Under the pieces are notes generated by a model. That model was not told where the DNA came from. It made no database searches and saw only the letters and a program-made list of their open reading frames with translations. Made by a program: the position numbers and the translations under genes. A stretch of DNA of 64,000 bases from Epilithonimonas hungarica (GTDB taxonomy: Bacteria; Bacteroidota; Bacteroidia; Flavobacteriales; Weeksellaceae): contig NZ_FNBH01000001.1 of the NCBI RefSeq assembly GCF_900102265.1, positions 1,116,001-1,180,000 of the forward strand, written 5' to 3'. Shown here piece by piece: positions 34,958 through 43,298 of the stretch. Positions within the stretch are counted from its first letter, which is position 1; every line of letters starts with the position of its first letter.

Positions 34958-35572
34958 ATGAGAAAATTAAGTTTCCTATTCATAATATTATCTTTGTTTC
35001 TGAATGCCCAAATAGAAAAAGAAAATATCGTAGCTGTCAAAAAATTTCAAGAAGAACTGAATGCAGAATATCTGAATCCAAAGGAATCGCCTTTACGTGG
35101 TGATAACCTGAAGAATTTCAAAAAACATCCGTTCTTTCCAATCGATTTGAAATATCGAGTTACTGCAAAATTTGTAAAAACTGAAAATCCTGTTCCGTTT
35201 GAGTTGCCAACTTCCTCCGGAAAATTCAAACAATATCAGGAATATGGAAAAGCAACTTTCGAATTGGACGGAAAATCGTTGACATTGACTTTGTACCAAA
35301 GTCTGGATCTGATGAAAATGGAGAAGTACAGAGATTATCTTTTCCTGCCTTTTCGCGATGAGACCAATGGGAAGGAAACATACGGCGGCGGAAAGTATAT
35401 GGACTTGAAAATTCCGTCAGGGAACGAAATTGTTTTGGATTTTAATCGATCTTATCAACCCTTTTGTGCTTACAACGCTTTTGATTACAACTGTCCGATT
35501 GTTCCGGAAGAAAATAAATTACCGATTAGGATTGAAGCTGGCGTGATGTATGACGATGTTTACCATCATTGA
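34958..35572 (+). CDS. DUF1684 family exported protein
   Basis: A 204-residue protein from the ATG at 34958, which gives a clean signal peptide (MRKLSFLFIILSLFLNAQ). The rest has the DUF1684 pattern: a YRVTAKFVKTENP strand, YGKATFELDGKSLTLTLYQ, the conserved FLPFRDETNGKETYGGGKYMDL and the C-terminal DFNRSYQPFCAYNAFDYNCPI. All the typical conserved residues of this domain seem present. Function unknown. It follows the AI-2E transporter gene after 55 bases. Confidence 0.85.
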   Translation: MRKLSFLFIILSLFLNAQIEKENIVAVKKFQEELNAEYLNPKESPLRGDNLKNFKKHPFFPIDLKYRVTAKFVKTENPVPFELPTSSGKFKQYQEYGKATFELDGKSLTLTLYQSLDLMKMEKYRDYLFLPFRDETNGKETYGGGKYMDLKIPSGNEIVLDFNRSYQPFCAYNAFDYNCPIVPEENKLPIRIEAGVMYDDVYHH

Positions 35573-35643
35573 TCTTCAACTTTAACGTCTGTTAACAGAT
35601 GATTTGCACAATACTTGGAACTTTATCCTCAAATAATAAGATC

Positions 35644-36022
35644 ATGAGCGATAAAAAATTGGCCGGACTTTGGATAGACGGCAGAAAAGCAATAGTTGTT
35701 ACGAATCACGACGGGCAGGAAGTCACAGAATTTGCAGTAGTTGATACCGTAAAGGCAGATGTCCAGCACGGAAATTCCAGCGAAAATGCGGCAAATAATG
35801 TAGAACAGACCAACAAGGTAAAATTCTATAAGGAAATAGAAAAGATCATTACCAACAGTACGGATTTATATGTCACTGGCCCCGGAACTTCTCAGGAAGA
35901 ATTTAAGAAATCATCTTCGGGAAACGCCACAATACAAGAATCTGAATATCAAGCTTGGAACGGATTCTCAACTCAGTGAGCAACAGGTTTTGGAAGAAGT
36001 GAAAAATCATTTTCACGCATAA
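35644..36022 (+). pseudogene. Small conserved protein gene with frameshift near 3' end
   Basis: From the ATG at 35644 the frame reads MSDKKLAGLWIDGRKAIVV and stops at 35979 after 111 codons. From about 35908 the +1 frame reads on in family style (NHLRETPQYKNLNIKLGTD, then SEQQVLEEVKNHFHA) to a TAA at 36022. Removing one A from the AAA run at 35908-35910 joins both parts into a 125-residue protein. The N-terminal WIDGRKAIVV resembles small Bacteroidota proteins I associate loosely with the Dom34/eRF1 fold; this is weak. Either a real mutation or a sequencing error in a short A-run. Confidence 0.65.
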
Positions 36023-36025
36023 AAC

Positions 36026-36053
36026 AAAAAGCGCAGGTCAACCTGCGCTTTTA
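36026..36053. terminator. Bidirectional terminator
   Basis: AAAAGCGCAGGT / ACCTGCGCTTTT, a 12-base perfect inverted repeat (effective loop about four bases), flanked by A and T runs. It lies between the frameshifted small gene and the convergent mutS2 stop, so it can serve both strands. Confidence 0.9.
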
Positions 36054-38195
36054 TTATATTCTCTCCAACTCTCCAGAGTCGATCGTGGTTTTGAAAGCTC
36101 CGTAATTGACAATGACTTTGTTTTTCGAGATCTTTTCAATCGTTCCTACGCTTGTACTTCCAGAGATTCGGACACGTTGACCAACTTTCATCCAGACAGC
36201 GCGTTCTGCTTTGCGTTTTTCTTCCAGCTTTTCGTTGGTTTCAGCAATTTTTTCTATGACATCTTCTTTTTTGAGCTGCTGCGTGATCTTGCGTTTCACA
36301 ACCTGGAGACGTTTGCTTTCATCTTTGTCTGTACCCAGTTTCCGGAATTTTTCCTGCTCCAGGATTTTCACAAAATCTTTCACGACATCTTTTCTGGATT
36401 TGCCTTTCACATAACTATCGATAAAGGTTTCGATCTTGTTTCCGAATTGTAGTTTTCTGTGTTCTTCTTCGTAAAGTTTCTGGAAGTTGAATAGCTTCTG
36501 CTGGAGCTGTTCATTCAGCTTTTGAAGATTATCACGTTTGTCTTCTACAGAATCTCGTTTTTCTGACAGATCGGATTTCAGTTTTTCAACTTCAAATTTT
36601 TCCTGCTGGAGCTTCACAATTGTTTTATCGAGATTTACGATGTCGTGTTCTACTTTTTTTCTCGCATTTTTGATAATGAATCTCGGAATTCTATTTTTCT
36701 CCGCAACTTCAAAAGTAAAGGAACTTCCGGCTTGTCCGATTTCCAGTTTATAAAGTGGTTCAAGTGTTCTTTCATCAAAAAGCATTGCAGCGTTGGTTGC
36801 GGCAGGAAGCTGTTCCACAACCAATTTGATGTTTGTATAATGTGTTGTGATAATTCCGAAACTTTTCTTGTCATAGAAATATTCCATAAAACTTTCCGCC
36901 AAAGCACCACCCAATTCCGGATCGGAGCCGGTTCCGAATTCGTCTATCAACAACAAGGTTTTGTTGTCTGCTTCACGGATCATTCCAGACATCTTTTTCA
37001 GTCGGGAAGAATAGGTTGACAAATGATTTTCTATGGATTGATTATCGCCGATATCCGTCATTATTTTCTCAAAGAAAAACATCTCCGATTTTGGATGACA
37101 AGGAACTAAAATCCCACTCTGGATCATCAGTTGCAACAATCCGACAGTTTTCAGTGTGATGGACTTACCACCGGCATTTGGTCCGGAAATACAAATGATC
37201 CGGTTGTGTTCCGTTAAGGTTAAAGATTGAGAGAAAATTTCCTTGTTCTCATTTTTATTCCTGATCCAAAGCAATGGATGATAGGCGTCTTTCAGGCGTA
37301 GGGTCTGATGTCTGTTGATCTTCGGTAGGATTCCGTTGACTTTTTCGGCAAATTTGGCTTTGGCCCGGATCAGGTCCAGATCAAAAATATAAGTCTGATA
37401 ATCTGAAAGCTGTACTTGGAACTCGGATAATTCTGCCGTTAACTTCCTTAGGATTTTATCGATCTCTTTTTTCTCTTCTTCCTGATTTTCTTTTAGCTTG
37501 AAATAATGTTTGACCACGCTTTCCGGCTGTATAAAAGTGATAGAACCTGTTTTGGAGATTCCTAGAACGCGGCCGTTTACTCTTTTTTTGAAACCGGATT
37601 TTACAGCTAAGACCCTTTGGTCATCAATAATGCTTTCTCGTATGTCCTCCAAAAAATCAGAGTAGGTTGCCAAAGAACGGTTGAAGTTTTCATCAACAGC
37701 CTTCCTGGCGTGCTGGATTTCGGTTCTCAGGGTTTTAAGAATAGATGAGGCTTCGCTTTTGACTTCTCCGAATCGGTTGAATACTTTGTCAATCTTATCG
37801 ATGATTTCTTTCCGGAACTCCAGGTCTTTTACTTCTTCCAAAAGTGTAGGGAACACTTCTGAAAGTTGTGGGAAGAATTTCTGCAGTTTCCCGATCTGTT
37901 CTGTAATTGTTTTGATTTTGATAAAAGATCTGTTCTCCAATCGGTAGTTTTCTATCAGCATCAGTTTCAGCTCCTCTTCGATGTCTTCATATTCATCAAA
38001 AGGAATGGCGTTGGAACTTTCAAAACTGGTAAGGAATTCCGATGTTTTCTTCAGAGAGATTTCTGCTTCGTCAATTTCCATCGGACAAAGTTCCATTATT
38101 TTGTCTGCCGTTTTTGGCGAGTAGGCGAAAGGGGCGATTTCCGAAAGCAGTTCCGGAAATTCTAGTTCATTGAGGTCTGCTTGATTGATATTCAC
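36054..38195 (-). CDS. mutS2: MutS2 family protein lacking Smr domain
   Basis: A 713-residue MutS2. The core and lever helices span about 1-310. The ABC-type ATPase (about 320-520) has Walker A GPNAGGKSITLK, Walker B LLLIDEFGTGSDP and the HYTNIK switch. A long coiled coil (about 520-640) follows. The end (about 655-713), VGQRVRISGSTSVGTIEKI, looks like a KOW-type small beta domain. The Smr endonuclease domain found after it in Bacillus MutS2 (about 785 residues) is absent. Roles in the family include rescue of collided ribosomes and suppression of recombination. Confidence 0.9.
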   Translation of the reverse strand: MNINQADLNELEFPELLSEIAPFAYSPKTADKIMELCPMEIDEAEISLKKTSEFLTSFESSNAIPFDEYEDIEEELKLMLIENYRLENRSFIKIKTITEQIGKLQKFFPQLSEVFPTLLEEVKDLEFRKEIIDKIDKVFNRFGEVKSEASSILKTLRTEIQHARKAVDENFNRSLATYSDFLEDIRESIIDDQRVLAVKSGFKKRVNGRVLGISKTGSITFIQPESVVKHYFKLKENQEEEKKEIDKILRKLTAELSEFQVQLSDYQTYIFDLDLIRAKAKFAEKVNGILPKINRHQTLRLKDAYHPLLWIRNKNENKEIFSQSLTLTEHNRIICISGPNAGGKSITLKTVGLLQLMIQSGILVPCHPKSEMFFFEKIMTDIGDNQSIENHLSTYSSRLKKMSGMIREADNKTLLLIDEFGTGSDPELGGALAESFMEYFYDKKSFGIITTHYTNIKLVVEQLPAATNAAMLFDERTLEPLYKLEIGQAGSSFTFEVAEKNRIPRFIIKNARKKVEHDIVNLDKTIVKLQQEKFEVEKLKSDLSEKRDSVEDKRDNLQKLNEQLQQKLFNFQKLYEEEHRKLQFGNKIETFIDSYVKGKSRKDVVKDFVKILEQEKFRKLGTDKDESKRLQVVKRKITQQLKKEDVIEKIAETNEKLEEKRKAERAVWMKVGQRVRISGSTSVGTIEKISKNKVIVNYGAFKTTIDSGELERI

Positions 38196-38231
38196 GATGC
38201 AAATTTACGAATTTGGAAATTGCAAAACGAC

Positions 38232-38268
38232 AAAATAAAAGGAACCTGCAGCTGAGTCTGCAAGTTCC
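38232..38268 (-). terminator. Terminator of first YceI gene
   Basis: On the minus strand the stem GGAACTTGCA / TGCAGGTTCC (one mismatch, short loop) is followed by a T-rich run, downstream of the YceI gene ending at 38343. Confidence 0.75.
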
Positions 38269-38342
38269 TCGATTCGCAACACCATTCTAGCCCTTGGCAT
38301 TGCTGCACTGAAAAATCTAATTATATGAAAAAAGTTATTTGT

Positions 38343-38843
38343 TCAAATTTTTGTTGCTAAGCTGAAAATGAGGTCGAGGTCATCTTTTACGACGATCATT
38401 CCACCCATTTTTTTCGGAGGAGTGATATTGAAGTCACTGAATTTTACATTCTTTCTCCCGATCAGCTTGTTGTTCTCTATATCAAACTCGATATTGTATC
38501 TTTTGCTTTGGTTCATCATTTTCACTTCTACCAGTGCATTGAAGCCGTCTTGATTTTTGATGAAGTTGATGAACTTGATGGTCATGTTGGGATATTTTTC
38601 CGCATTCAGGATCTTTTGGAAATCTTTGGTCATCATCCTGTTGCCACAATCGAAATCAGCGACCTTTAAAACGATGTTTGGAAGGTTTTTTTCTGAAAAG
38701 GTGTAGACACCGCCATCATTTTTGAACTTGTTGTTAACACACTGAAACTTGTTGACATTGGTACTGCCATTGATCTTTACGAAGTTTTCCTGTGCGTTTG
38801 CCAATAACGTCATAAAACCGAAAAGCAGATATAGAAGTTTCAT
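38343..38843 (-). CDS. YceI-like exported protein
   Basis: A 166-residue protein with a signal peptide (1-18, ending ANAQ) and a YceI-like lipocalin fold: VKINGSTNVNKFQCVNN, ILNAEKYPNMTIKFINF and GRKNVKFSDFNITPPKKMGGMIVVKDDLDLIFSLAT. YceI proteins bind long isoprenoid or fatty acyl ligands in the periplasm. It is the more divergent of two YceI proteins that flank a porin gene here. Confidence 0.82.
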   Translation of the reverse strand: MKLLYLLFGFMTLLANAQENFVKINGSTNVNKFQCVNNKFKNDGGVYTFSEKNLPNIVLKVADFDCGNRMMTKDFQKILNAEKYPNMTIKFINFIKNQDGFNALVEVKMMNQSKRYNIEFDIENNKLIGRKNVKFSDFNITPPKKMGGMIVVKDDLDLIFSLATKI

Positions 38844-38940
38844 AGCTAGATATTTTTTATAAAGGTCATATGGGATCGCTGACCCTTCACTGTTATTTGT
38901 GTCTGCAAATTTACGGCGATTTTATACTTTGAATTTTTTT

Positions 38941-38971
38941 AAAAACAGAGGAAGCTGTCGAGCCTCCTCTG
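38941..38971 (-). terminator. Terminator of porin gene
   Basis: Minus-strand stem CAGAGGAGGC / GCTTCCTCTG (one G-T pair) with a six-base loop, followed by TTTTT, 15 bases after the porin stop. Confidence 0.88.
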
Positions 38972-38985
38972 CTCCTGTTAACTGA

Positions 38986-40272
38986 TTAGAAAGAAATCAC
39001 CGCTTCTGCCACAAATCCGTTGAATTTTCCATCTTTTTTGATGTTTGTCGCAGGATATCCGTCATATTTCTGGTTGACGTATTCTAATTTTGTAAGAATG
39101 TTTTTGGTCATGAACCAACCCCCGCCGATGTTGTATCTGGTAACACTGATATCATCGCCGCTGATCAATTTGCCATCCACTTTATTGTATCGTCCACCGA
39201 AGTAGAAGTTTTCTGTACTTCCAAATCTGTAAATAAGTTCTGCCGCATATTGGTTGTAGGTTCTTCTTTCGGTTTCTGTAAGGTTACGTCCAGATGCAGA
39301 TTCGAAGATTCCGAAGAACTCCAGTCCTTTGTATTTGATGAAAGGATTGATCATAAAAGTTCTAAGTGTATTCTGGAAGTCGGGATCTACCATTCCGGAA
39401 CGCATTTGGTCTTTAGATGTGGCCGCTGTGTTTTCCATCACAAAGTAATATCTAGATCCTGCCCTGTCTCCGTTGTAGAAATCCAGTCTTGATGCTCTTG
39501 CTATGTTGTAGAATGATCCTGTCAGTCTCACTCTCAGATCGTTTGTCAATTGTTTGTCATAGCCCAGTTTTCCATAGATTCCTGCACTTGTTCCTCCTGT
39601 TGCCGTTTGGTTAAGTCTTCCATTGGTGACACCACCCATTACGATCACACCGTTTCTTCTATAGTAGACCTCTGCGAAAGGGAAGGTGGCATAAGCATCC
39701 ATCAGGTAATTACCAACGAAAGGATTCATTATGGCATAAGCGTTGTCACTTCTTCTCAGTTGCGCATCACCGTAGTTGATCTGATCTTGTCCTACTTTGA
39801 TCGTCGCATATTTCATGATGTTTTCTGCGAATCCTTTTTCAATGAAATCCAGCTTGTCGACTTGTAAATACCCGCCTTTTACGTAAGTTTCATTGTGGTG
39901 TCTTGAAGACAGGAATGTTCTCAGGTGCAGATTCACGCCGTCATATAAGGCCACGTCCAGGTCTAAGTTGGCCGTTGGCAGGTTGATGTTGTTTCCGATG
40001 TCAAAAAGCTGATTCGTGTTCACACCTGCAGAATTCAGGACCGGGGTCGCATTGTTTTCGTGTTGTATGGCCTGAAATTGCAGTGCGAATGCGCCACCAA
40101 CTTTCACCCTTAGATGGTCGAATGTGGTTACTGTGTCTTTTGGGTTTTCAAAGACCGTCAATCCGGTTTTGTCTCTTGGTTTTAGATTGTCCAGTTTGCC
40201 TTCCTGTGCTTGTCCAAATGTTGCTGTTAGTAAAGCTGCGATGAAGCTGGCTTTTAATAGATTTCTTTTCAT
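38986..40272 (-). CDS. Outer membrane porin-like beta-barrel
   Basis: A 428-residue outer membrane protein with a signal peptide (1-22, ending GQAQ). Alternating amphipathic strands run through the whole protein, such as YFGGRYNKVDG and NILTKLEYVNQKY. The C-terminal residue is Phe (AEAVISF), the usual barrel-assembly signal. The N-terminal barrel segments (LRVKVGGAFALQFQAIQH, GVNLHLRTFLSSR) resemble OprO/P-like porin proteins of Bacteroidota. The substrate is unknown. It is 27 bases downstream of the second YceI gene, thus probably co-transcribed with it. Confidence 0.8.
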   Translation of the reverse strand: MKRNLLKASFIAALLTATFGQAQEGKLDNLKPRDKTGLTVFENPKDTVTTFDHLRVKVGGAFALQFQAIQHENNATPVLNSAGVNTNQLFDIGNNINLPTANLDLDVALYDGVNLHLRTFLSSRHHNETYVKGGYLQVDKLDFIEKGFAENIMKYATIKVGQDQINYGDAQLRRSDNAYAIMNPFVGNYLMDAYATFPFAEVYYRRNGVIVMGGVTNGRLNQTATGGTSAGIYGKLGYDKQLTNDLRVRLTGSFYNIARASRLDFYNGDRAGSRYYFVMENTAATSKDQMRSGMVDPDFQNTLRTFMINPFIKYKGLEFFGIFESASGRNLTETERRTYNQYAAELIYRFGSTENFYFGGRYNKVDGKLISGDDISVTRYNIGGGWFMTKNILTKLEYVNQKYDGYPATNIKKDGKFNGFVAEAVISF

Positions 40273-40299
40273 GATAACAGATATTTAATAGTTTAAGGA

Positions 40300-40845
40300 T
40301 TAATTTGTTGCTGTAACATTGATAGTGATGGTTAGGTCGTCACCGGTTTTGATGGTTCCCATCATCAATTTTGGAGGCGTAACGCCAAAGGTTGTCATTT
40401 TGATCTTGGTAGTTCCTTTGATATTGTAGCTGTCTCCGTTTTTGGTTACTGTTACTGGGATCTTTACTTCTTTTGTGGCATTTGTGATCGTCAGGTTACC
40501 CGTGATGGTTGCGGTCCCGCTGGTAGGAATAGAGCTGGTGGTAAAGACAATGTCAGGGTATTTTTCTGTGTTCAAAGCTTTGTATGCGTTTTTATCCAAT
40601 CCGGATTCTTTACTTTTCAATGAGGTGGCTTTCATGACAAATCTTACATTTGTGATAGCATTTCCGGCCACTGTCCCGGAGAATACAGATTGTTTGGACG
40701 TCATGTCCCAGTCGTGCAATGTAGAAGTTCCGTCTATTTTGATATTAGAGCTTTGTACGGATAATTTTTGTGCATTTGTCAATGGGGTCATTAATAGAAC
40801 TCCAAAAGTTAAAACAGCTTTAATTAGATTTTTCGTTGTTTTCAT
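40300..40845 (-). CDS. YceI family periplasmic protein
   Basis: A 181-residue exported protein from the ATG at 40845, which gives the signal peptide MKTTKNLIKAVLTFGVLLMTPLTNAQ. The YceI domain has SSNIKIDGTSTLHDWDMTSK, LKSKESGLDKNAYKALNTEKYPDIVF and TTFGVTPPKLMMGTIKTGDDLTITINV. The HDW and final TGD segments are classical. A longer in-frame start at 40884 is too close to the -7 box at 40896 and would bury the signal peptide. Likely binds a lipid ligand. Probably the first gene of a unit with the porin. Confidence 0.88.
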   Translation of the reverse strand: MKTTKNLIKAVLTFGVLLMTPLTNAQKLSVQSSNIKIDGTSTLHDWDMTSKQSVFSGTVAGNAITNVRFVMKATSLKSKESGLDKNAYKALNTEKYPDIVFTTSSIPTSGTATITGNLTITNATKEVKIPVTVTKNGDSYNIKGTTKIKMTTFGVTPPKLMMGTIKTGDDLTITINVTATN

Positions 40846-40895
40846 TTTAATAAAATTTAATTGTTGTAATTGTTTATTTTTCAATTTTGATAGTT

Positions 40896-40903
40896 CAAAG
40901 GTA
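40896..40903 (-). promoter_or_regulatory. Bacteroidota -7 box for YceI-porin unit
   Basis: On the minus strand this reads TACCTTTG, matching TAnnTTTG, with about 45 bases of leader to the ATG at 40845. No clear TTTG at -33. Confidence 0.5.
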
Positions 40904-41238
40904 TGATGATAGTAAAAATAAAGCTAGTTTTTTGAAGTGACAAAAATCTTATTTTAGACTGTGATTAAAGAATCGATAAATAAATTAAATAATACTTATT
41001 GATTTTGTCTTTTAAAGAATTGTTTTTTTGTCAATAAATATGGCTTTTGCATCAAAGATTAATGAAAAAACAGATATGACATTTGTTAGGTTGCTAAATG
41101 ATGATGAAAATCAGCATTGATGTTTTTGATATTGTATAAAAAAAGTTAAATTATTGTGGAATCAATAATTTGATATGATGGATGTCATCGTTTCCTTTCC
41201 CTTTGAAGATTATGGTTTAAATAAGTCATTCTAATTGT
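40904..41238. other. AT-rich divergent intergenic region
   Basis: About 335 bases between the YceI and antiporter promoters. AT-rich, with no gene, RNA or strong hairpin seen. Confidence 0.6.
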
Positions 41239-41246
41239 TATTTTTG
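41239..41246 (+). promoter_or_regulatory. Bacteroidota -7 box for antiporter gene
   Basis: TATTTTTG matches TAnnTTTG and lies 21 bases before the ATG at 41268. It falls inside the longer frame that opens at TTG 41235, so that longer start is unlikely. Confidence 0.5.
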
Positions 41247-41267
41247 TGTATTAGACACAAAGATCAA

Positions 41268-42851
41268 ATGCACAGTATTTTACCTTTTCTTTTGGCAATG
41301 GTCGCCATGATCGTCCTCCTGAATATGTGGGCTGCCAAACTCAAGATAGCTTATCCCATATTATTGGTTGTTGGAGGATTGCTGATAAGCTTCATTCCGG
41401 GATTGCCGGTTATCAAGATAGACCCGGACCTTATCTTTTTTATCTTCCTCCCGCCTTTGCTTTTTGAGGCCGCCTGGAAGATCTCATTCAAAGAGATGAA
41501 GAAATGGTGGCGCATCATCGGGAGTTTTGCATTCCTCGTGGTTTTTTTTACCGCATTATCGGTAGCATTGGTGGCTGATCATTTTATTCCGGGATTTACG
41601 CTTGCTTTGGGATTTTTGCTTGGAGGCATCGTTTCTCCACCGGATGCCGTAAGTACCGGGGCTATCACAAGGTTTGTGAGAATACCAAGGTCGTTATCTA
41701 CGATTTTGGAAGGTGAGAGCCTTTTGAATGATGCTTCATCATTGATCATTTTCCGTTTTGCTTTGGTTGCGGTCGGAACTGGCCGGTTCGTTTGGCAGGA
41801 TGCGACATTAAGCTTCTTTTGGATGGTTATTGGTGGTGTTGGGATGGGTCTGCTTCTGGGATGGTTGTTTGTTCAGGCCCATAAGCTTCTTCCTACAGAT
41901 GCACCTTCCGATATTGCACTTACGATCATAGAACCTTATCTGATGTATTGGATAGCAGAGCAGTTCCATAGTTCAGGGGTGATGGCGGTTGTGAGTGGTG
42001 GATTGTTCATGTCGGCAAGAAGACTGAAGTTTTTGAATAGCACCAGTAGGATCCATGCATACAGTGTTTGGGAAAGTTTGATATTTATTTTGAATGGTGT
42101 AGTTTTTCTGATCATAGGATTGGAACTTCCGGAGATCACAGATGGGCTTCGTGAGGATCGTATTCCGTTGGAAACAGCTGTAGGTTATGCTGTTTTGGTG
42201 ACTGTGATCCTTATAGCGGCAAGGATGATAAGTTCTTATGCGGCACTCATCGCCACTTTGATTTTCAGGCCAAGTGTACAGCCTCATGCTTCTTCCAGAA
42301 CGAGAAGATGGATGATGCCTCTATTGTTGGGTTGGACGGGGATGCGGGGTGTTGTCTCATTGGCGGCGGCTTTGGCGATTCCGGTAACAATGGGCAATGG
42401 TGAAGCTTTTCCGCACAGGAATTTGATATTGTTCATCACATTTGTTGTTATTTTGCTTACGCTATTGGTTCAGGGCCTTACTTTGCCATATATTATAAAA
42501 AGGACAGGATTTTTTGATGATGTTTTTGCTGAACAGGATGAACAGTTGACCAAACGGAAAATTAAAAAAGAACTAAAACAGCATATTCATCAATTCCTGA
42601 GATCCAAATATGAGAACGAACTGAAGGACCATGCTGGTCTGGAAATATTTTTAAGGCATTGGGAAGAACGAGCGAAAGCAGCGGATGATAGCTGGATGAA
42701 TGAGCGGACGAAAGCGATTTTTATCGAAATGCTGGAAGTCCAACGCGAATACCTTACAGAGCTGAATAAAGACCAAGAGGTAAGCGAGGAGATCATCCGT
42801 CAGCAATTGTTCCAGATCGACCTGGAAGAGGAACGGTTGAGGATGATCTGA
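41268..42851 (+). CDS. NhaP/CPA1-type Na+/H+ antiporter
   Basis: A 527-residue inner membrane protein with about 12 helices. FFIFLPPLLFEAAWKIS and GGIVSPPDAVSTGAITR (ion-binding Asp, about 120-136) are the CPA1 signatures, followed by LEGESLLNDASSLIIFRFAL and the helix 11 MRGVVSLAAALAIPV with its conserved Arg. A charged cytosolic tail (about 425-527, with many Glu, Lys and Arg) is likely regulatory. It exchanges cytosolic Na+ for protons in pH and salt homeostasis. The start is chosen after the -7 box at 41239. Confidence 0.88.
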   Translation: MHSILPFLLAMVAMIVLLNMWAAKLKIAYPILLVVGGLLISFIPGLPVIKIDPDLIFFIFLPPLLFEAAWKISFKEMKKWWRIIGSFAFLVVFFTALSVALVADHFIPGFTLALGFLLGGIVSPPDAVSTGAITRFVRIPRSLSTILEGESLLNDASSLIIFRFALVAVGTGRFVWQDATLSFFWMVIGGVGMGLLLGWLFVQAHKLLPTDAPSDIALTIIEPYLMYWIAEQFHSSGVMAVVSGGLFMSARRLKFLNSTSRIHAYSVWESLIFILNGVVFLIIGLELPEITDGLREDRIPLETAVGYAVLVTVILIAARMISSYAALIATLIFRPSVQPHASSRTRRWMMPLLLGWTGMRGVVSLAAALAIPVTMGNGEAFPHRNLILFITFVVILLTLLVQGLTLPYIIKRTGFFDDVFAEQDEQLTKRKIKKELKQHIHQFLRSKYENELKDHAGLEIFLRHWEERAKAADDSWMNERTKAIFIEMLEVQREYLTELNKDQEVSEEIIRQQLFQIDLEEERLRMI

Positions 42852-43247
42852 GTGGTCTTTTTATAAAGTATATGATTGGTTTGTCTTAATTAAAATGTTT
42901 TTATCGACACAATAGAATATGGAAATTGTATTTTTAAAAATTTGATTCCTCATTTTTAGTTAAATAGTCTTTATATTATAACTTGAAAAGTTTAGATATG
43001 GGGAGATATTTTGAGAAAAAAAACATTGAGATTTCGGGTTTTCTAGGGTTGGTTTCCTATTAAATTGATTTCTAATTTAAATTTTAATGATTTTTAAAAA
43101 AAAATTATAGAATCATAATCAAAATATTCTCATTATATTTTAATAAATAATGATTTATTTAAATATTTTCTAAAATCAACCAACATTATTTTTTTTGAAA
43201 TCAAAAGTATACCAAAGCCTTGCCCCTTTTTTCTAGTGGGTTAAACG
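42852..43247. other. AT-rich gap before T6SS locus
   Basis: About 400 bases with very low GC content and no gene or terminator-like hairpin. It ends at the T6SS promoter. The compositional change may mark the left border of the T6SS locus. Confidence 0.5.
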
Positions 43248-43278
43248 TTTGTGTAAATGCGGAATGTAGTTATATTTG
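43248..43278 (+). promoter_or_regulatory. Promoter of T6SS operon
   Basis: TTTG (43248-43251), exactly 19 bases, then TATATTTG (43271-43278), a full match to the flavobacterial -33/-7 consensus. Transcription would begin near 43285, which excludes the upstream in-frame starts at 43257 and 43281 and selects ATG 43299. Confidence 0.75.
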
Positions 43279-43298
43279 TAATGAACACAAATGCTAAA

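Noticed and set aside
36177-38165. Several long plus-strand frames inside mutS2
   Set aside because: They are mirror frames of the mutS2 coiled coil and are rich in Phe, Ser and Cys as expected for antisense reading.
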